Shown: positions 1-8,322 of the stretch, in pieces
Position numbering within the stretch: position 1 is the first letter of the stretch
Layout: every line of letters begins with the position of its first letter
Assembly: GCA_029261455.1 (NCBI GenBank)
Contig: JAJDBH010000168.1
Location: 1-42,798, forward strand
Source of the DNA: Nitrospinaceae bacterium
Lineage (GTDB): Bacteria; Nitrospinota; Nitrospinia; Nitrospinales; VA-1
Length of the DNA stretch: 42,798 nucleotides
Direction of reading: 5' to 3'
The notes under the pieces: model-generated
What the model saw: the letters and a program-made list of their open reading frames with translations, nothing else
Databases searched by the model: none
Told to the model about the DNA's origin: nothing
Program-made: the position numbers and the translations under genes

Positions 1-13
1 TGGAGTAAAAGTC

Positions 14-2215
14 ATGAGCGTTAAATTACCCCACCGAGTTGGAGGCTGGGGTGCCATTCGCTATTCACTTAAAATGGCGCGTCGGGCCGGAGGATTGTGG
101 CCCATGCTTAAGGCACTGGCTTCCCGAAATAACTGCAAAAGTTGTGCTTTGGGAATGGGTGGGCAAACAGGTGGTATGCGCGATGAGAAAAACCACTTCC
201 CCGCTGTTTGTAACAAGTCTTTCATGGCTCAGGCCTCAGATATGCAAGGAGCCTTGCCAGAAGACTTCTTCGATAAATTCGATATTGATACGCTTTCAAA
301 GTGGTCTCCCCGTGAACTAGAATTAAGTGGACGTTTGACTCAGCCTGTATTTTGCGATGCTGGGGACACACATTACCGCCCAATACCCTGGTCAGAAGCT
401 TTTGATCGAGTGGTCGAAAAACTTAAGTCAACATCAGCCGATCGGTCTTTCTTTTATGCCAGCGGACGTTCTTCCAATGAAGCCGGTTTTCTTCTGCAAC
501 TATTTGCCCGAATATATGGAACGAACAACGTCAATAATTGCTCTTATTATTGTCATCAAGCTTCTGGAGTAGGACTTAGCCAAAGCCTGGGAACCAGCAC
601 CGCCACTGTTGAGTTGGATGATCTCGATCACGCCGACCTGATTTTTCTAATTGGGGCAAATCCAGCTTCCAACCATCCACGTTTCATGCGCACACTCATG
701 GATGTGCGCCGACGTGGTGGACAAGTGATAGTGATCAATCCTGCAAGAGAACGTGGACTGGAAAACTTCAGTGTCCCTTCTGATATACGAAGCCTGTTAT
801 TTGGTTCAGAAATCGCCAGCCTCTACCTGCAACCCCATATAGGCGGAGACATTGCCCTTTTAAAATCCCTTGCAAAAGCACTGTTAGAAAGGTCAGATAA
901 ACACCCTCATTTATTGGACCGAAGCTTTATCAACGGTCATACGCAAAATTTCGCGGAAACTGAAAAGGATATTAGGGCCGAGTCTTGGGAGACTTTAGAA
1001 ATCGCTTCTGGAATTTCACGCGAAGAAATAGAAAAAACCGCAGACATATACTCTAAAAGTAAAAATACCGTGTTTGCCTGGGCAATGGGAATCACCCACC
1101 ATACCTTTGGTGTGGATAATGTCCAAGCCATTGTCAACCTGGCACTCATGCGTGGAATGGTCGGGAGAAAACATGCGGGACTTCTGCCCTTGAGAGGACA
1201 CAGCAACGTGCAGGGAATCGGTTCGATGGGTTTCACCCCACAATTAAAGCAAGCGGTGCTGAACAACCTGGAAGCTAAATTCCCCATTACCCTACCCACA
1301 GAACCGGGACTTGATACCCTTGCTTGTGTAGAGGCCGCCAACAACAGAGAAGTCGATTTTGCTTTCAGTCTGGGAGGAAATTTATATAGCTCAAACCCAG
1401 ACTCCCAATTCGCTCAGACAGCCCTTGCCGAAATTGGCTTTAGTCTTTTTCTCAACACCACTTTGAATCAAGGACATTTTCTCGGACGTGGTCGAACCAG
1501 TCTCATTCTTCCTGTACTAGCTCGAGATGAAGAACCGGAGCCAACAACACAAGAGAGCATGTTCAGCTATATCAGGCTCAGTGACGGAGGACTTCAACGC
1601 TATTCAGGGCCCAGGAGCGAAGTTAAAATAATCGCCGAAATAGCCCAGCGGGTTCTGGAGAATTCCCAACTACCATGGGAATCTTTAGGTAATACGGGCG
1701 ATATCCGGGAACTCATAGGTGCCATCATACCAGGGTTCGAACTCTTAAAAAATATCGACCAGACACGTAAGGAATTCCATATTGAGGGAAGAATTCTCCA
1801 CACTCCCCTATTCCCTAAACCTGACGGTAAAGCCTGTTTTAAAGTCTGCCCCATTCCTGCCGTTAGGGGAAACAAGGAAAACAGTTTTATTTTAATGACA
1901 ATCCGCTCGGAAGGCCAATTCAACACCGTGGTCTATGAAACGGATGATAGATATCGTGGAATTTCATCCCGAAATGTCGTTTTGATGAACGAAGAAGATA
2001 TAAAAGAAATCGGGTTGAACCATGGAGACATGGTGACTGTGAAAAATGACACTGGGGTCATGGCTGGACAAAAATTACAAGCCTACCCTATCAAACCGGG
2101 CAATATCATGATGTATTATCCTGAAAGTAATGTTCTGGTACCACGAAAATTTGATTCCCAATCGAAAACTCCTTCATTTAAATCCATAGAAGTATTTTTG
2201 GAAAAACAGCTATGA
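14..2215 (+). CDS. FdhF/YdeP-type molybdopterin oxidoreductase, alpha subunit
   Basis: This 733-residue protein resembles the YdeP/FdhF-like branch of bis-MGD molybdoenzymes, cytoplasmic oxidoreductases of mostly unknown substrate. An N-terminal Cys cluster (C41, C44, C66) could hold an iron-sulfur centre, although a fourth ligand is not obvious. The region around C176 and C180, followed by HQASGVGL, matches the conserved cofactor-site segment of this branch, and a molybdopterin-dinucleotide-binding domain closes the protein (about 610-730). The length is near that of E. coli YdeP (about 760). The start is supported by GGAG 8 bases upstream. The stop overlaps the next gene's start as ATGA, so the two are probably translated together. 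No formate dehydrogenase partner or electron-carrier subunit is in view, so the substrate is left open. Confidence 0.85.
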   Translation: MSVKLPHRVGGWGAIRYSLKMARRAGGLWPMLKALASRNNCKSCALGMGGQTGGMRDEKNHFPAVCNKSFMAQASDMQGALPEDFFDKFDIDTLSKWSPRELELSGRLTQPVFCDAGDTHYRPIPWSEAFDRVVEKLKSTSADRSFFYASGRSSNEAGFLLQLFARIYGTNNVNNCSYYCHQASGVGLSQSLGTSTATVELDDLDHADLIFLIGANPASNHPRFMRTLMDVRRRGGQVIVINPARERGLENFSVPSDIRSLLFGSEIASLYLQPHIGGDIALLKSLAKALLERSDKHPHLLDRSFINGHTQNFAETEKDIRAESWETLEIASGISREEIEKTADIYSKSKNTVFAWAMGITHHTFGVDNVQAIVNLALMRGMVGRKHAGLLPLRGHSNVQGIGSMGFTPQLKQAVLNNLEAKFPITLPTEPGLDTLACVEAANNREVDFAFSLGGNLYSSNPDSQFAQTALAEIGFSLFLNTTLNQGHFLGRGRTSLILPVLARDEEPEPTTQESMFSYIRLSDGGLQRYSGPRSEVKIIAEIAQRVLENSQLPWESLGNTGDIRELIGAIIPGFELLKNIDQTRKEFHIEGRILHTPLFPKPDGKACFKVCPIPAVRGNKENSFILMTIRSEGQFNTVVYETDDRYRGISSRNVVLMNEEDIKEIGLNHGDMVTVKNDTGVMAGQKLQAYPIKPGNIMMYYPESNVLVPRKFDSQSKTPSFKSIEVFLEKQL

Positions 2216-2988
2216 AAAAAGATCTCCACTCCTCAAGTTATTTATTGACAATTTTTTTATCGGCATTTTTTATTATTACACCGGCAAAATCTGCAGCTGA
2301 ACGTTCCAAGCCTTTTGTAAAAAAAATCCGGGTTACTGGCAATACCCTCATAGACTCCTATGATATGGATACTTATCTTGACTTGGGAAATGGACTGACC
2401 ATGACTCCAGAAATCATGGATATGGTTATAAGGGAAATAAAAGCCAACTACCACTATCACGGTTATCCTGCTATAGAAGCCTATTCGATACTCAGAGTTC
2501 GAAATGGAGTTATGACCATAAAGATAGACGAAAAGAATGAGTATCGCTGGGGCAAACCTCGCGCTGAAAGAGCCGTGTTAAAAAAAGCTTTTCTTCATGA
2601 TATTACCCTCACTGAAACCAGAAAACAGGAAATCATGAATACCTTATTGAAAGGCTACCAGAAGCAAAAGAAAATTGAAGAAATTGTAGAAGGGTTTCTT
2701 GTAGAAAAACAAAGAAGCCGAATAGAAGAAATTCAGTACCAAAGAAGAGCGGCTATGCGTGAAAAAATCGTCGACAAAGTTAAAGAGTTTCAGGCGGTAA
2801 AGAAAAACATCGAAGAACAGGAAAACAAAAGAGTTGAGGAAATGAGGAATCGGATTCTATCCGCCGGACTCAAAAAAATTGACGACTCTGCTGAAGGACG
2901 TACAAAATTGATTTCCGGCGAATACACCGATTTGGATGAATTTCTGGACAACGTAATGTTTGAAGAAATGCTCAACCCAGGGCTTTAA
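2212..2988 (+). CDS. Periplasmic POTRA-domain protein with helical C-terminus
   Basis: The 258-residue product has a signal peptide (about 1-28, ending near AKSA) and a POTRA domain like those of two-partner-secretion (ShlB-type) transporters (about 34-106, KKIRVTGNTLI onward). A Lys/Glu-rich, probably coiled-coil region follows (about 120-220). There is no beta-barrel, so it is not a complete Omp85/TpsB transporter; a periplasmic scaffold or chaperone-like role is an inference. The 4-base overlap with the molybdoenzyme gene suggests coupling, yet the molybdoenzyme has no export signal, so the functional tie is unclear. Its stop codon overlaps that of the opposing regulator gene by 4 bases. 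Confidence 0.7.
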   Translation: MKKDLHSSSYLLTIFLSAFFIITPAKSAAERSKPFVKKIRVTGNTLIDSYDMDTYLDLGNGLTMTPEIMDMVIREIKANYHYHGYPAIEAYSILRVRNGVMTIKIDEKNEYRWGKPRAERAVLKKAFLHDITLTETRKQEIMNTLLKGYQKQKKIEEIVEGFLVEKQRSRIEEIQYQRRAAMREKIVDKVKEFQAVKKNIEEQENKRVEEMRNRILSAGLKKIDDSAEGRTKLISGEYTDLDEFLDNVMFEEMLNPGL

Positions 2989-3395
2989 CTTAATGCAGAA
3001 AGAAATCCATGCATCTGAGCTTTTTTCTTGGCATCCCCTTCTTTGTAAACATTAATCACCATTTCGACAACGCCTTTCAACTTCCTGTCCTGCATCATAA
3101 ACATAAAATCTTCATAAAGACGGGTCTGCTCTGTAGATTTGTCTGCCTCAGGAACCAACTCCCTAGTCACCGGCCCTCGACCATTTAATAGCCAATAAAT
3201 ATTTAAGTCCGTATAGATAGACAAGTTTGATAAGGTCGTCGCCGAAGGTAAAGACTTATCATTTTCCAAATCAGAAAGTGACCCCTGTGAAACCTTGATC
3301 AAACGTGACAATTCCATAAGTTTTAATGGAACAGACTTCCGCCATGCCCGCAATCGTTTCCCGGTAGTACTATGACCTTCGATTTTAATACTCAT
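2985..3395 (-). CDS. XRE-family helix-turn-helix regulator (paralogue A)
   Basis: A 136-residue DNA-binding protein with an N-terminal XRE/Cro-type HTH (about 10-65, including KVSQGSLSDLENDKSLPSA) and a helical C-terminus rich in Lys and Asp. I place the start at the ATG at 3395 because GGAGGAG lies 9 bases upstream; an ATG at 3413 would put that Shine-Dalgarno inside the gene. It closely resembles a second regulator at 36387-36686, sharing an IEG near the start, the R-x-WRK block, the GSLS helix and the LPSA-TL segment. Upstream (3396-3665) are the 10-bp palindrome GTGATATCAC and the inverted repeat GCTGTT-TC-AACAGC, which could be operators. Targets are unknown. Confidence 0.75.
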   Translation of the reverse strand: MSIKIEGHSTTGKRLRAWRKSVPLKLMELSRLIKVSQGSLSDLENDKSLPSATTLSNLSIYTDLNIYWLLNGRGPVTRELVPEADKSTEQTRLYEDFMFMMQDRKLKGVVEMVINVYKEGDAKKKAQMHGFLSALS

Positions 3396-3469
3396 TTGCA
3401 AAAACTCCTCCATTAAGTATGAAACTATCGCCCCCCGTTCGAGAGGGCAACTCTACGTTCCCTGTTAAG

Positions 3470-3507
3470 GTGATATCACAACATCCATATCCGGCTGTTT
3501 CAACAGC
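3470..3507. promoter_or_regulatory. Possible operator region: two palindromes upstream of the XRE gene
   Basis: GTGATATCAC (3470-3479) is a perfect 10-bp palindrome, and GCTGTT-TC-AACAGC (3494-3507) is a perfect 6-bp inverted repeat. Both lie 75-112 bases upstream of the XRE regulator start. They may be binding sites for that regulator or another; the function is inferred from position and symmetry only. Confidence 0.35.
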
Positions 3508-3665
3508 TTAAGATCAATATAAGGATATTGTGTTAACAAAAAATCAAGATGATGTTACAGTCCTGTCACTTTTTTATTTGCATGTTGAAAATAAAAATGA
3601 TTTGAGGAAGTATCAAAGGTAGGGATCAATCTTTTAGATGAAGAAATCCAACACTAGCAAGGAGG

Positions 3666-4361
3666 TCAGTCGACCTTTTCAAAGCGATAACCTACTCCAC
3701 GAACAGTTTTGATGTACTTGCCAGCCTCCTTTAGCTTGGAGCGTAATCGCTGTATATGTGTGTCAATAGTTCTGGAAAATACTCCATCACCATATTCCCA
3801 GATTTGCTCCAGAAGGAAGTCACGGGTTTTTATTCTTCCGGGGTTTTTAATCAGGTAGGAGAGAAGTTTAAACTCCGTCAATGTCAATTCCACTACTTGG
3901 CCATCAATCTGAACTTCATGTCGGCTCAGATCAATAGACAATGGCCCGACTTGAATATACTCAGAAGCACCGGGGTTATCCTGGAAATGGAAAATACGTT
4001 TAAGTAAGCCCTTGACCCTCAGAATCAGCTCCCTGGGATTATAAGGTTTGGTCACATAGTCATCAGCACCAAATTCCAAACCTAAAATCCTATCGACTTC
4101 ATCATCTCTGGCAGTGAGCATGATAATCGCAAGGTCTCGGGTCTTATCGTCGGACCGCAAAGCTTTGCAAACATCCATTCCATTCATTCGAGGCATGTTA
4201 ACGTCTAAAATAACCAGATCCGGCAAACTAGCCTGTATGTTCTCGATAGCTGCCTCACCATCAGGGGCAGTATCTACTTCGAAGCCTTCCTTGCGGAGTT
4301 TCAGTTCCAAGGCGGCTAAAAGCTCTTCATCATCATCGACTAAAAGAATACGGTGAGTCAT
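3666..4361 (-). CDS. OmpR/PhoB-family response regulator
   Basis: A 231-residue two-domain transcription factor. The receiver domain (about 1-120) has the acidic pocket D9-D11, the phospho-acceptor D53 in LVILDVNMPRMNG, switch T83 and K105. The C-terminal winged helix (about 135-230) carries LTLTEFKLLSYL and the ending TVRGVGYRFE of the OmpR/PhoB class. No histidine kinase gene is adjacent on either side, so it is an orphan here and its stimulus cannot be read from the window. The 8-bp inverted repeat at 4402-4427, just upstream, may be an operator. The call is secure at family level; the subfamily symbol is not assigned. Confidence 0.93.
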   Translation of the reverse strand: MTHRILLVDDDEELLAALELKLRKEGFEVDTAPDGEAAIENIQASLPDLVILDVNMPRMNGMDVCKALRSDDKTRDLAIIMLTARDDEVDRILGLEFGADDYVTKPYNPRELILRVKGLLKRIFHFQDNPGASEYIQVGPLSIDLSRHEVQIDGQVVELTLTEFKLLSYLIKNPGRIKTRDFLLEQIWEYGDGVFSRTIDTHIQRLRSKLKEAGKYIKTVRGVGYRFEKVD

Positions 4362-4401
4362 TTTTTACCTGATTTTAAAAACATTCAATTGTTTTCGTCT
4401 A

Positions 4402-4427
4402 AATATTGAAAATATTTTATCAATATT
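4402..4427. repeat. Inverted repeat upstream of the response-regulator gene
   Basis: AATATTGA (4402-4409) and TCAATATT (4420-4427) form a perfect 8-bp inverted repeat with a 10-base spacer, centre to centre 18 bases. It lies between the hydrolase stop and the response-regulator start, 41 bases upstream of the latter. It could be an autoregulatory site; the surrounding DNA is very AT-rich, so chance symmetry is possible. Confidence 0.4.
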
Positions 4428-4446
4428 CAACTTGGTTTGGTCTGAG

Positions 4447-5106
4447 TTACTCCGCAATTATTAAACCCTTCAACCGGAAAAACTCCATACAATCCGCTAC
4501 TATCCAATCAATACATGACAAAAGACCATGGTCGGAATCCAGTTCTTTTAACTGGCACCAAGGACGCTGTCCGGCAAAATCTCTAGACTCCTGAATATTA
4601 ACCGTTTCGTCATGTAGGCCATGAACAATACGGATCGGTATATTGCGAGTTAACGATAAAGAGTCCCAGTTTAAAGCATCTCTAAACAAATTAGTGCTTA
4701 AATTTACTTCCCTATTGTAGCTGTAATGAAATACCCGGATCAAGTCTGGAGTCGAAGAAAGGGAATCCTTATCCCAGCTCATATTATCCATCCAGCGATT
4801 GAGTAAATTAAAGCCAGGGGCCATCAAATAAAGAGCCTTTATCTCTTTCCGAGTTTCTGCAATTAGTGCCGCAATATAGGCCCCCATGCTACTTCCGATC
4901 AAAGCAAAATCTACACCGGGCTTCCCATCAATGATGCTTTGAACCAGTGATATTTGCTTTGTCAGGGTCATGTTTTCAAAGTCGCCCTGTTGCAAGTCTG
5001 GAATCGTAATGGAAAGCTGAGCTTTCTCAAAATGTTTTCTAAATATACAGGCTTTTTGAGAACCTGGCCCTGAAGCAAACCCGTGCAGATAAATGAATTC
5101 TGTCAT
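4447..5106 (-). CDS. Alpha/beta hydrolase, YqiA-like esterase family
   Basis: A 219-residue cytoplasmic hydrolase of the small YqiA/UPF0227-like group. It begins with the strand FIYLHGFASGPGSQK, an oxyanion-loop signature of the family, and has the nucleophile elbow GSSMG (Ser about 73). The Asp of VHGLHDETV and the His of DSDHGL complete a plausible catalytic triad. The substrate is unknown; relatives are short-chain acyl esterases. An ATG at 5106 follows an in-frame GTG at 5109, and either could start translation. It lies 12 bases after the AmpG-like permease stop on the same strand, so the two are probably co-transcribed. Confidence 0.8.
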   Translation of the reverse strand: MTEFIYLHGFASGPGSQKACIFRKHFEKAQLSITIPDLQQGDFENMTLTKQISLVQSIIDGKPGVDFALIGSSMGAYIAALIAETRKEIKALYLMAPGFNLLNRWMDNMSWDKDSLSSTPDLIRVFHYSYNREVNLSTNLFRDALNWDSLSLTRNIPIRIVHGLHDETVNIQESRDFAGQRPWCQLKELDSDHGLLSCIDWIVADCMEFFRLKGLIIAE

Positions 5107-5118
5107 CACAAAATATCT

Positions 5119-6354
5119 CTATTTTAGAAGGCCTTTTCCCTTTTCCAAGGTTTGGACACTTTCGCGCATTTTCCACAAAAGCACCAGTCCTGGTAGCGCG
5201 GCTAGAAATGTGATCAGGAAAAATAACAGCCAGCCAAACTCATCGACCAGAACACCCGATGTTGGCCCCACAAACACCCGCCCCAAGGAAGCTAATGCCG
5301 ACAACAAGGCAAACTGCGTTGCGGTAAAGTTATGGTTACACAACGCCATCAAAAATGCCACGAAAGCCGCAGTCCCCATCCCGCCGGCCAGATTTTCAAA
5401 ACCTATGGTGAAAACCAACATTGGATAACTCTTTCCGAGCATAGCCAATACCATGAATGATAAATTCGAAACAGCCTGTAAAATTCCAAAAAGTAAAAGT
5501 GAGCGAAAAAGACCCAAACGAGCCATGAGAGCACCGCCAAATAGTGCCCCCACTATCGTTGCGACAAGCCCCATACCTTTATTTATGGCCCCAACTTCAC
5601 CGACAGAAAACCCCACTCCTCGAATCAAAAAGCTTGTGGTCAGGCTCCCCGCAAAGGCATCGCCCAGTTTATAAAGAACGATCAGCGCCAGCATCGCCCA
5701 AGCACCCTTCCGTGAAAAGAATTCAACCAAAGGGCCGCTAACAGCCTCCTGCAAGGTTTTAGGTGGCGTCCCAGGATCTTCGGGCTCGGGACCCAGCCAA
5801 GTTGCCGTCATTCCCAGAACCATCAATACTGCCATAACCATATAGGTTGATTGCCATCCCAAAATACCTGACAAGATCAAAGCCAGTGCCCCGGAAATCA
5901 GCATCGCAATTCTATATCCAGTGACCGAAACTGCCGCCCCCAACCCCCGCTCTTTCTCCCTCAGCACTTCTGCCCGGTAAGCATCGATAACGATATCCTG
6001 CGAAGACGAAGCAAACGCTAAGCCAAAGGCGAAAAAAGCAAGCAACCAAGGAGTCTTAGCGGGAGAAATCATACTCATCGCAAAAATCAAAATGAGCAAT
6101 AAAACCTGAAACACCAAAATCCAACCCCGTCTACGACCAAATAAAGGAAAAGCAAATCGGTCAAGCAGTGGAGACCAGAGAAACTTCAACGTATATGGCA
6201 AACCCACCAGAGTGAACAAGCCAATGGTTTTGATATCTACTCCTTCCACAGTTAACCAGGCCTGCAAGGTCCCCCCCGATAATGCCAGAGGAAGACCAGA
6301 GGAGAACCCTAAAAACAAAATGGTTGCCACTCTGCGGTTTAAAATTGAACTCAT
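5119..6354 (-). CDS. ampG: AmpG-family MFS permease (muropeptide transporter-like)
   Basis: This 411-residue polytopic inner-membrane protein has about 12 predicted hydrophobic segments and the AmpG hallmark SSQDIVIDAYRAEVL around residues 116-131. AmpG imports anhydro-muropeptides from the periplasm for peptidoglycan recycling. The N-terminal motif GFSSGLPLAL and the FLWSPLLDR loop fit the family too. The length is shorter than E. coli AmpG (491) but usual for the broader family. A hydrolase gene follows 12 bases downstream. No ampD or beta-lactamase gene is near, so recycling is the likelier role than resistance signalling, and a different solute cannot be excluded. Confidence 0.8.
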   Translation of the reverse strand: MSSILNRRVATILFLGFSSGLPLALSGGTLQAWLTVEGVDIKTIGLFTLVGLPYTLKFLWSPLLDRFAFPLFGRRRGWILVFQVLLLILIFAMSMISPAKTPWLLAFFAFGLAFASSSQDIVIDAYRAEVLREKERGLGAAVSVTGYRIAMLISGALALILSGILGWQSTYMVMAVLMVLGMTATWLGPEPEDPGTPPKTLQEAVSGPLVEFFSRKGAWAMLALIVLYKLGDAFAGSLTTSFLIRGVGFSVGEVGAINKGMGLVATIVGALFGGALMARLGLFRSLLLFGILQAVSNLSFMVLAMLGKSYPMLVFTIGFENLAGGMGTAAFVAFLMALCNHNFTATQFALLSALASLGRVFVGPTSGVLVDEFGWLLFFLITFLAALPGLVLLWKMRESVQTLEKGKGLLK

Positions 6355-6655
6355 AAATACTCAATAAAATTAGCTAGTTAAGGTGATTCACTTGACAAAT
6401 AAGGACAAGTTAAAACCGGGCCTATTGTTGTTATTCAAACCCCTTATAACATTAACGCTGTGGAGTTTCAGGAAATTTACTTGGAACACCAGACCTGTTT
6501 TGCCAGTATGGGCAATTGACATCTGGTAACATCATTAAATAAAATTGAATTATAGAGCCATGATTACAGCGGGGCACGATACCTATAAATTCTTGTTTTT
6601 ATATAACCTTTTCTTGCTTTTTTACCGATATGCAGATGAACCAAGAGACTAAATT
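6355..6655. other. Divergent intergenic region between ampG and the motor operon
   Basis: This 301-base region holds no credible gene. It carries one good sigma70-like promoter pointing to motB (6516-6545). A second TTGACA at about 6394 has no convincing -10 box at the usual distance. No clear CRP-type site was seen. Confidence 0.6.
6516..6545 (+). promoter_or_regulatory. Predicted sigma70-like promoter of the motB-cyaA-motA operon
   Basis: TTGACA (6516-6521), an 18-base spacer and TAAAAT (6540-6545) give a near-consensus promoter. Transcription would begin near 6552, about 100 bases upstream of motB. It is seen by consensus only. Confidence 0.5.
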
Positions 6656-8233
6656 ATGAAAAACATGGAATCCCTGCAACTGGTCAAAGAGCAACTCAAA
6701 ATAAAGGCAGTCGAGTTGCGCAAAGCCCACGAAGAAAATGGGAACGTTAAAAAACAAATTAAGGACTTGATCACCTTTAATCAAACTGAAGTGAAAAAGC
6801 TCAAAGAGGTTGCCAAACAAGCCGAGGCAGAAGCTACTGAGCAAAAAAGTCAGGCAGAGGCAGCCCGTCTCGCAAAACATGTTGGAGTAGAAGCCGGTAA
6901 AAAGGAAAAGAAAGAAGAGGAAGCCGAAATGTCCTCGCGCATAGAAGCTAAAATGGACGATAAAATGAAGGGCAAAATGCTCGAGCTTACTAACCGAGTC
7001 GATGCTCTCCGGGAGCGCGTTGAAAAAGAAAAAGGTACCAATAAAAAGTTTTCACGAGAGCGCGATGTTTTGATGAAAGAGTTAAAACGTCTCCGGCAAG
7101 ATACAGGAACCACTGACAACCTGAAAAAGAAGATTGAAGGTCTAAAGGCAGAGCTAACCAAAGCCAAAAGAACTTCCATGTCATCGGGTACTGTCACAGA
7201 GGATATTGTTAAAGAAAAAGACACACTCATTAAAAAATATGAAGACATGCTTTATGGCGGTATGGATGCAGGTGAAGACGGGATGCTGCCCTCTGAAATA
7301 ATTCAGGAACTGAAGGAAGAAGTCGAGGACTTGGAAAAAGAGCGCCGCAGAATGATCGTTGACATGGAAATGCTCAAAGAAGACAACGCCGAAATGGACA
7401 TGAAAATCACCTTAATGGAAGAGGAAAAAGGTCGGTCCGGTAAGAGTGGTGGCGGTGATGGTGGTGATTTTCGCCCTGTTGAAGGCCGCTCAGCACAGAC
7501 CTCTGAGTTCTCGGGGGGATTGGAAAACTTTCTCATCACCTATTCTGACATGATCACACTAATTCTGGTGGTCTTTGTATTGATGTACAGCGTATCAAAG
7601 TTGGACGAAAACAAGTTTGCCGAGGCTCTTTCATCGTTCCAAACTAAAAGAATGCGTATTGAAAGCGTCAATGTTCGCTTGAGCAAAGCAGAAATGAAAA
7701 TGCTAGAGCGTGTAAGAGAATTAGTTAAAGACAATGTTGATGCAGAAAGCCTTGCCCGCAGTGATACGCGGACTATTCTTCACCGTCTGCCTACCTCAGA
7801 CCTATTTGATCCTGGCGAAGCCTTCTTCAGTGAGGGTGCCGAAGACCTTATCATTTCCACAATCAAGGAAGATATGCAGGAAGGTGTCAAACAGGTCATG
7901 GTTGATGGCCACACTGATAACGTTCCAATGAAGAGTGCCAAGTATCCTTCAAACTGGGAACTTTCGGCTGCCAGAGCCTCGAAGGTGGCTCGATTTATCA
8001 TAGAAAAAATGCGCTTTCCACCAGACCGAATTGTCGTGACAGGCTACGGGGAATTCCGACCTATTAAAGAAAACATAAGCGATGATAACCGTGCCGCTAA
8101 TCGCCGGGTCGAAATCAAAATCTTGAAAGCACTTGAAGTTGCGAAAGATGAGGCCAAAAAACCGAGGAAAAGAACTCCAGCACGGGGGAAAAACGAAGCT
8201 TCTAGTTTGAGTTTGAAACAACCTGCTAAATAA
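6656..8233 (+). CDS. motB: MotB-like stator protein with a long cytoplasmic coiled-coil extension
   Basis: This 525-residue protein has an unusual order of parts. Residues 1-255 are highly charged, Glu/Lys-rich heptad sequence predicted as coiled coil; a Gly/Ser linker follows (260-272). A single membrane segment (about 296-315) begins with NFLITYSDMITL, where D298 matches the proton- or sodium-binding Asp of MotB (D32 in E. coli). The C-terminal OmpA-like peptidoglycan-binding domain (about 380-490) has VDGHTDNVP, NWELSAARA and NRRVEI. Ordinary MotB has only about 30 residues before the membrane segment, so the 280-residue extension is the odd feature. It is first in a run with a class I adenylate cyclase, motA and a pentapeptide gene. 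No flagellar genes are in the window. Confidence 0.9.
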   Translation: MKNMESLQLVKEQLKIKAVELRKAHEENGNVKKQIKDLITFNQTEVKKLKEVAKQAEAEATEQKSQAEAARLAKHVGVEAGKKEKKEEEAEMSSRIEAKMDDKMKGKMLELTNRVDALRERVEKEKGTNKKFSRERDVLMKELKRLRQDTGTTDNLKKKIEGLKAELTKAKRTSMSSGTVTEDIVKEKDTLIKKYEDMLYGGMDAGEDGMLPSEIIQELKEEVEDLEKERRRMIVDMEMLKEDNAEMDMKITLMEEEKGRSGKSGGGDGGDFRPVEGRSAQTSEFSGGLENFLITYSDMITLILVVFVLMYSVSKLDENKFAEALSSFQTKRMRIESVNVRLSKAEMKMLERVRELVKDNVDAESLARSDTRTILHRLPTSDLFDPGEAFFSEGAEDLIISTIKEDMQEGVKQVMVDGHTDNVPMKSAKYPSNWELSAARASKVARFIIEKMRFPPDRIVVTGYGEFRPIKENISDDNRAANRRVEIKILKALEVAKDEAKKPRKRTPARGKNEASSLSLKQPAK

Positions 8234-8322
8234 CCATTGGGGCCTGTTCTATTTTGAGGCAGTTTTTTAACAGTTTTTAGAGTAAAATTACTAATAAATC
8301 CTAAAACCAACGTTCTTTAGTT

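Noticed and set aside
6394-6425. A second promoter from TTGACA near 6394
   Set aside because: No -10-like sequence lies at 15-19 bases; GGCC-rich sequence follows instead.
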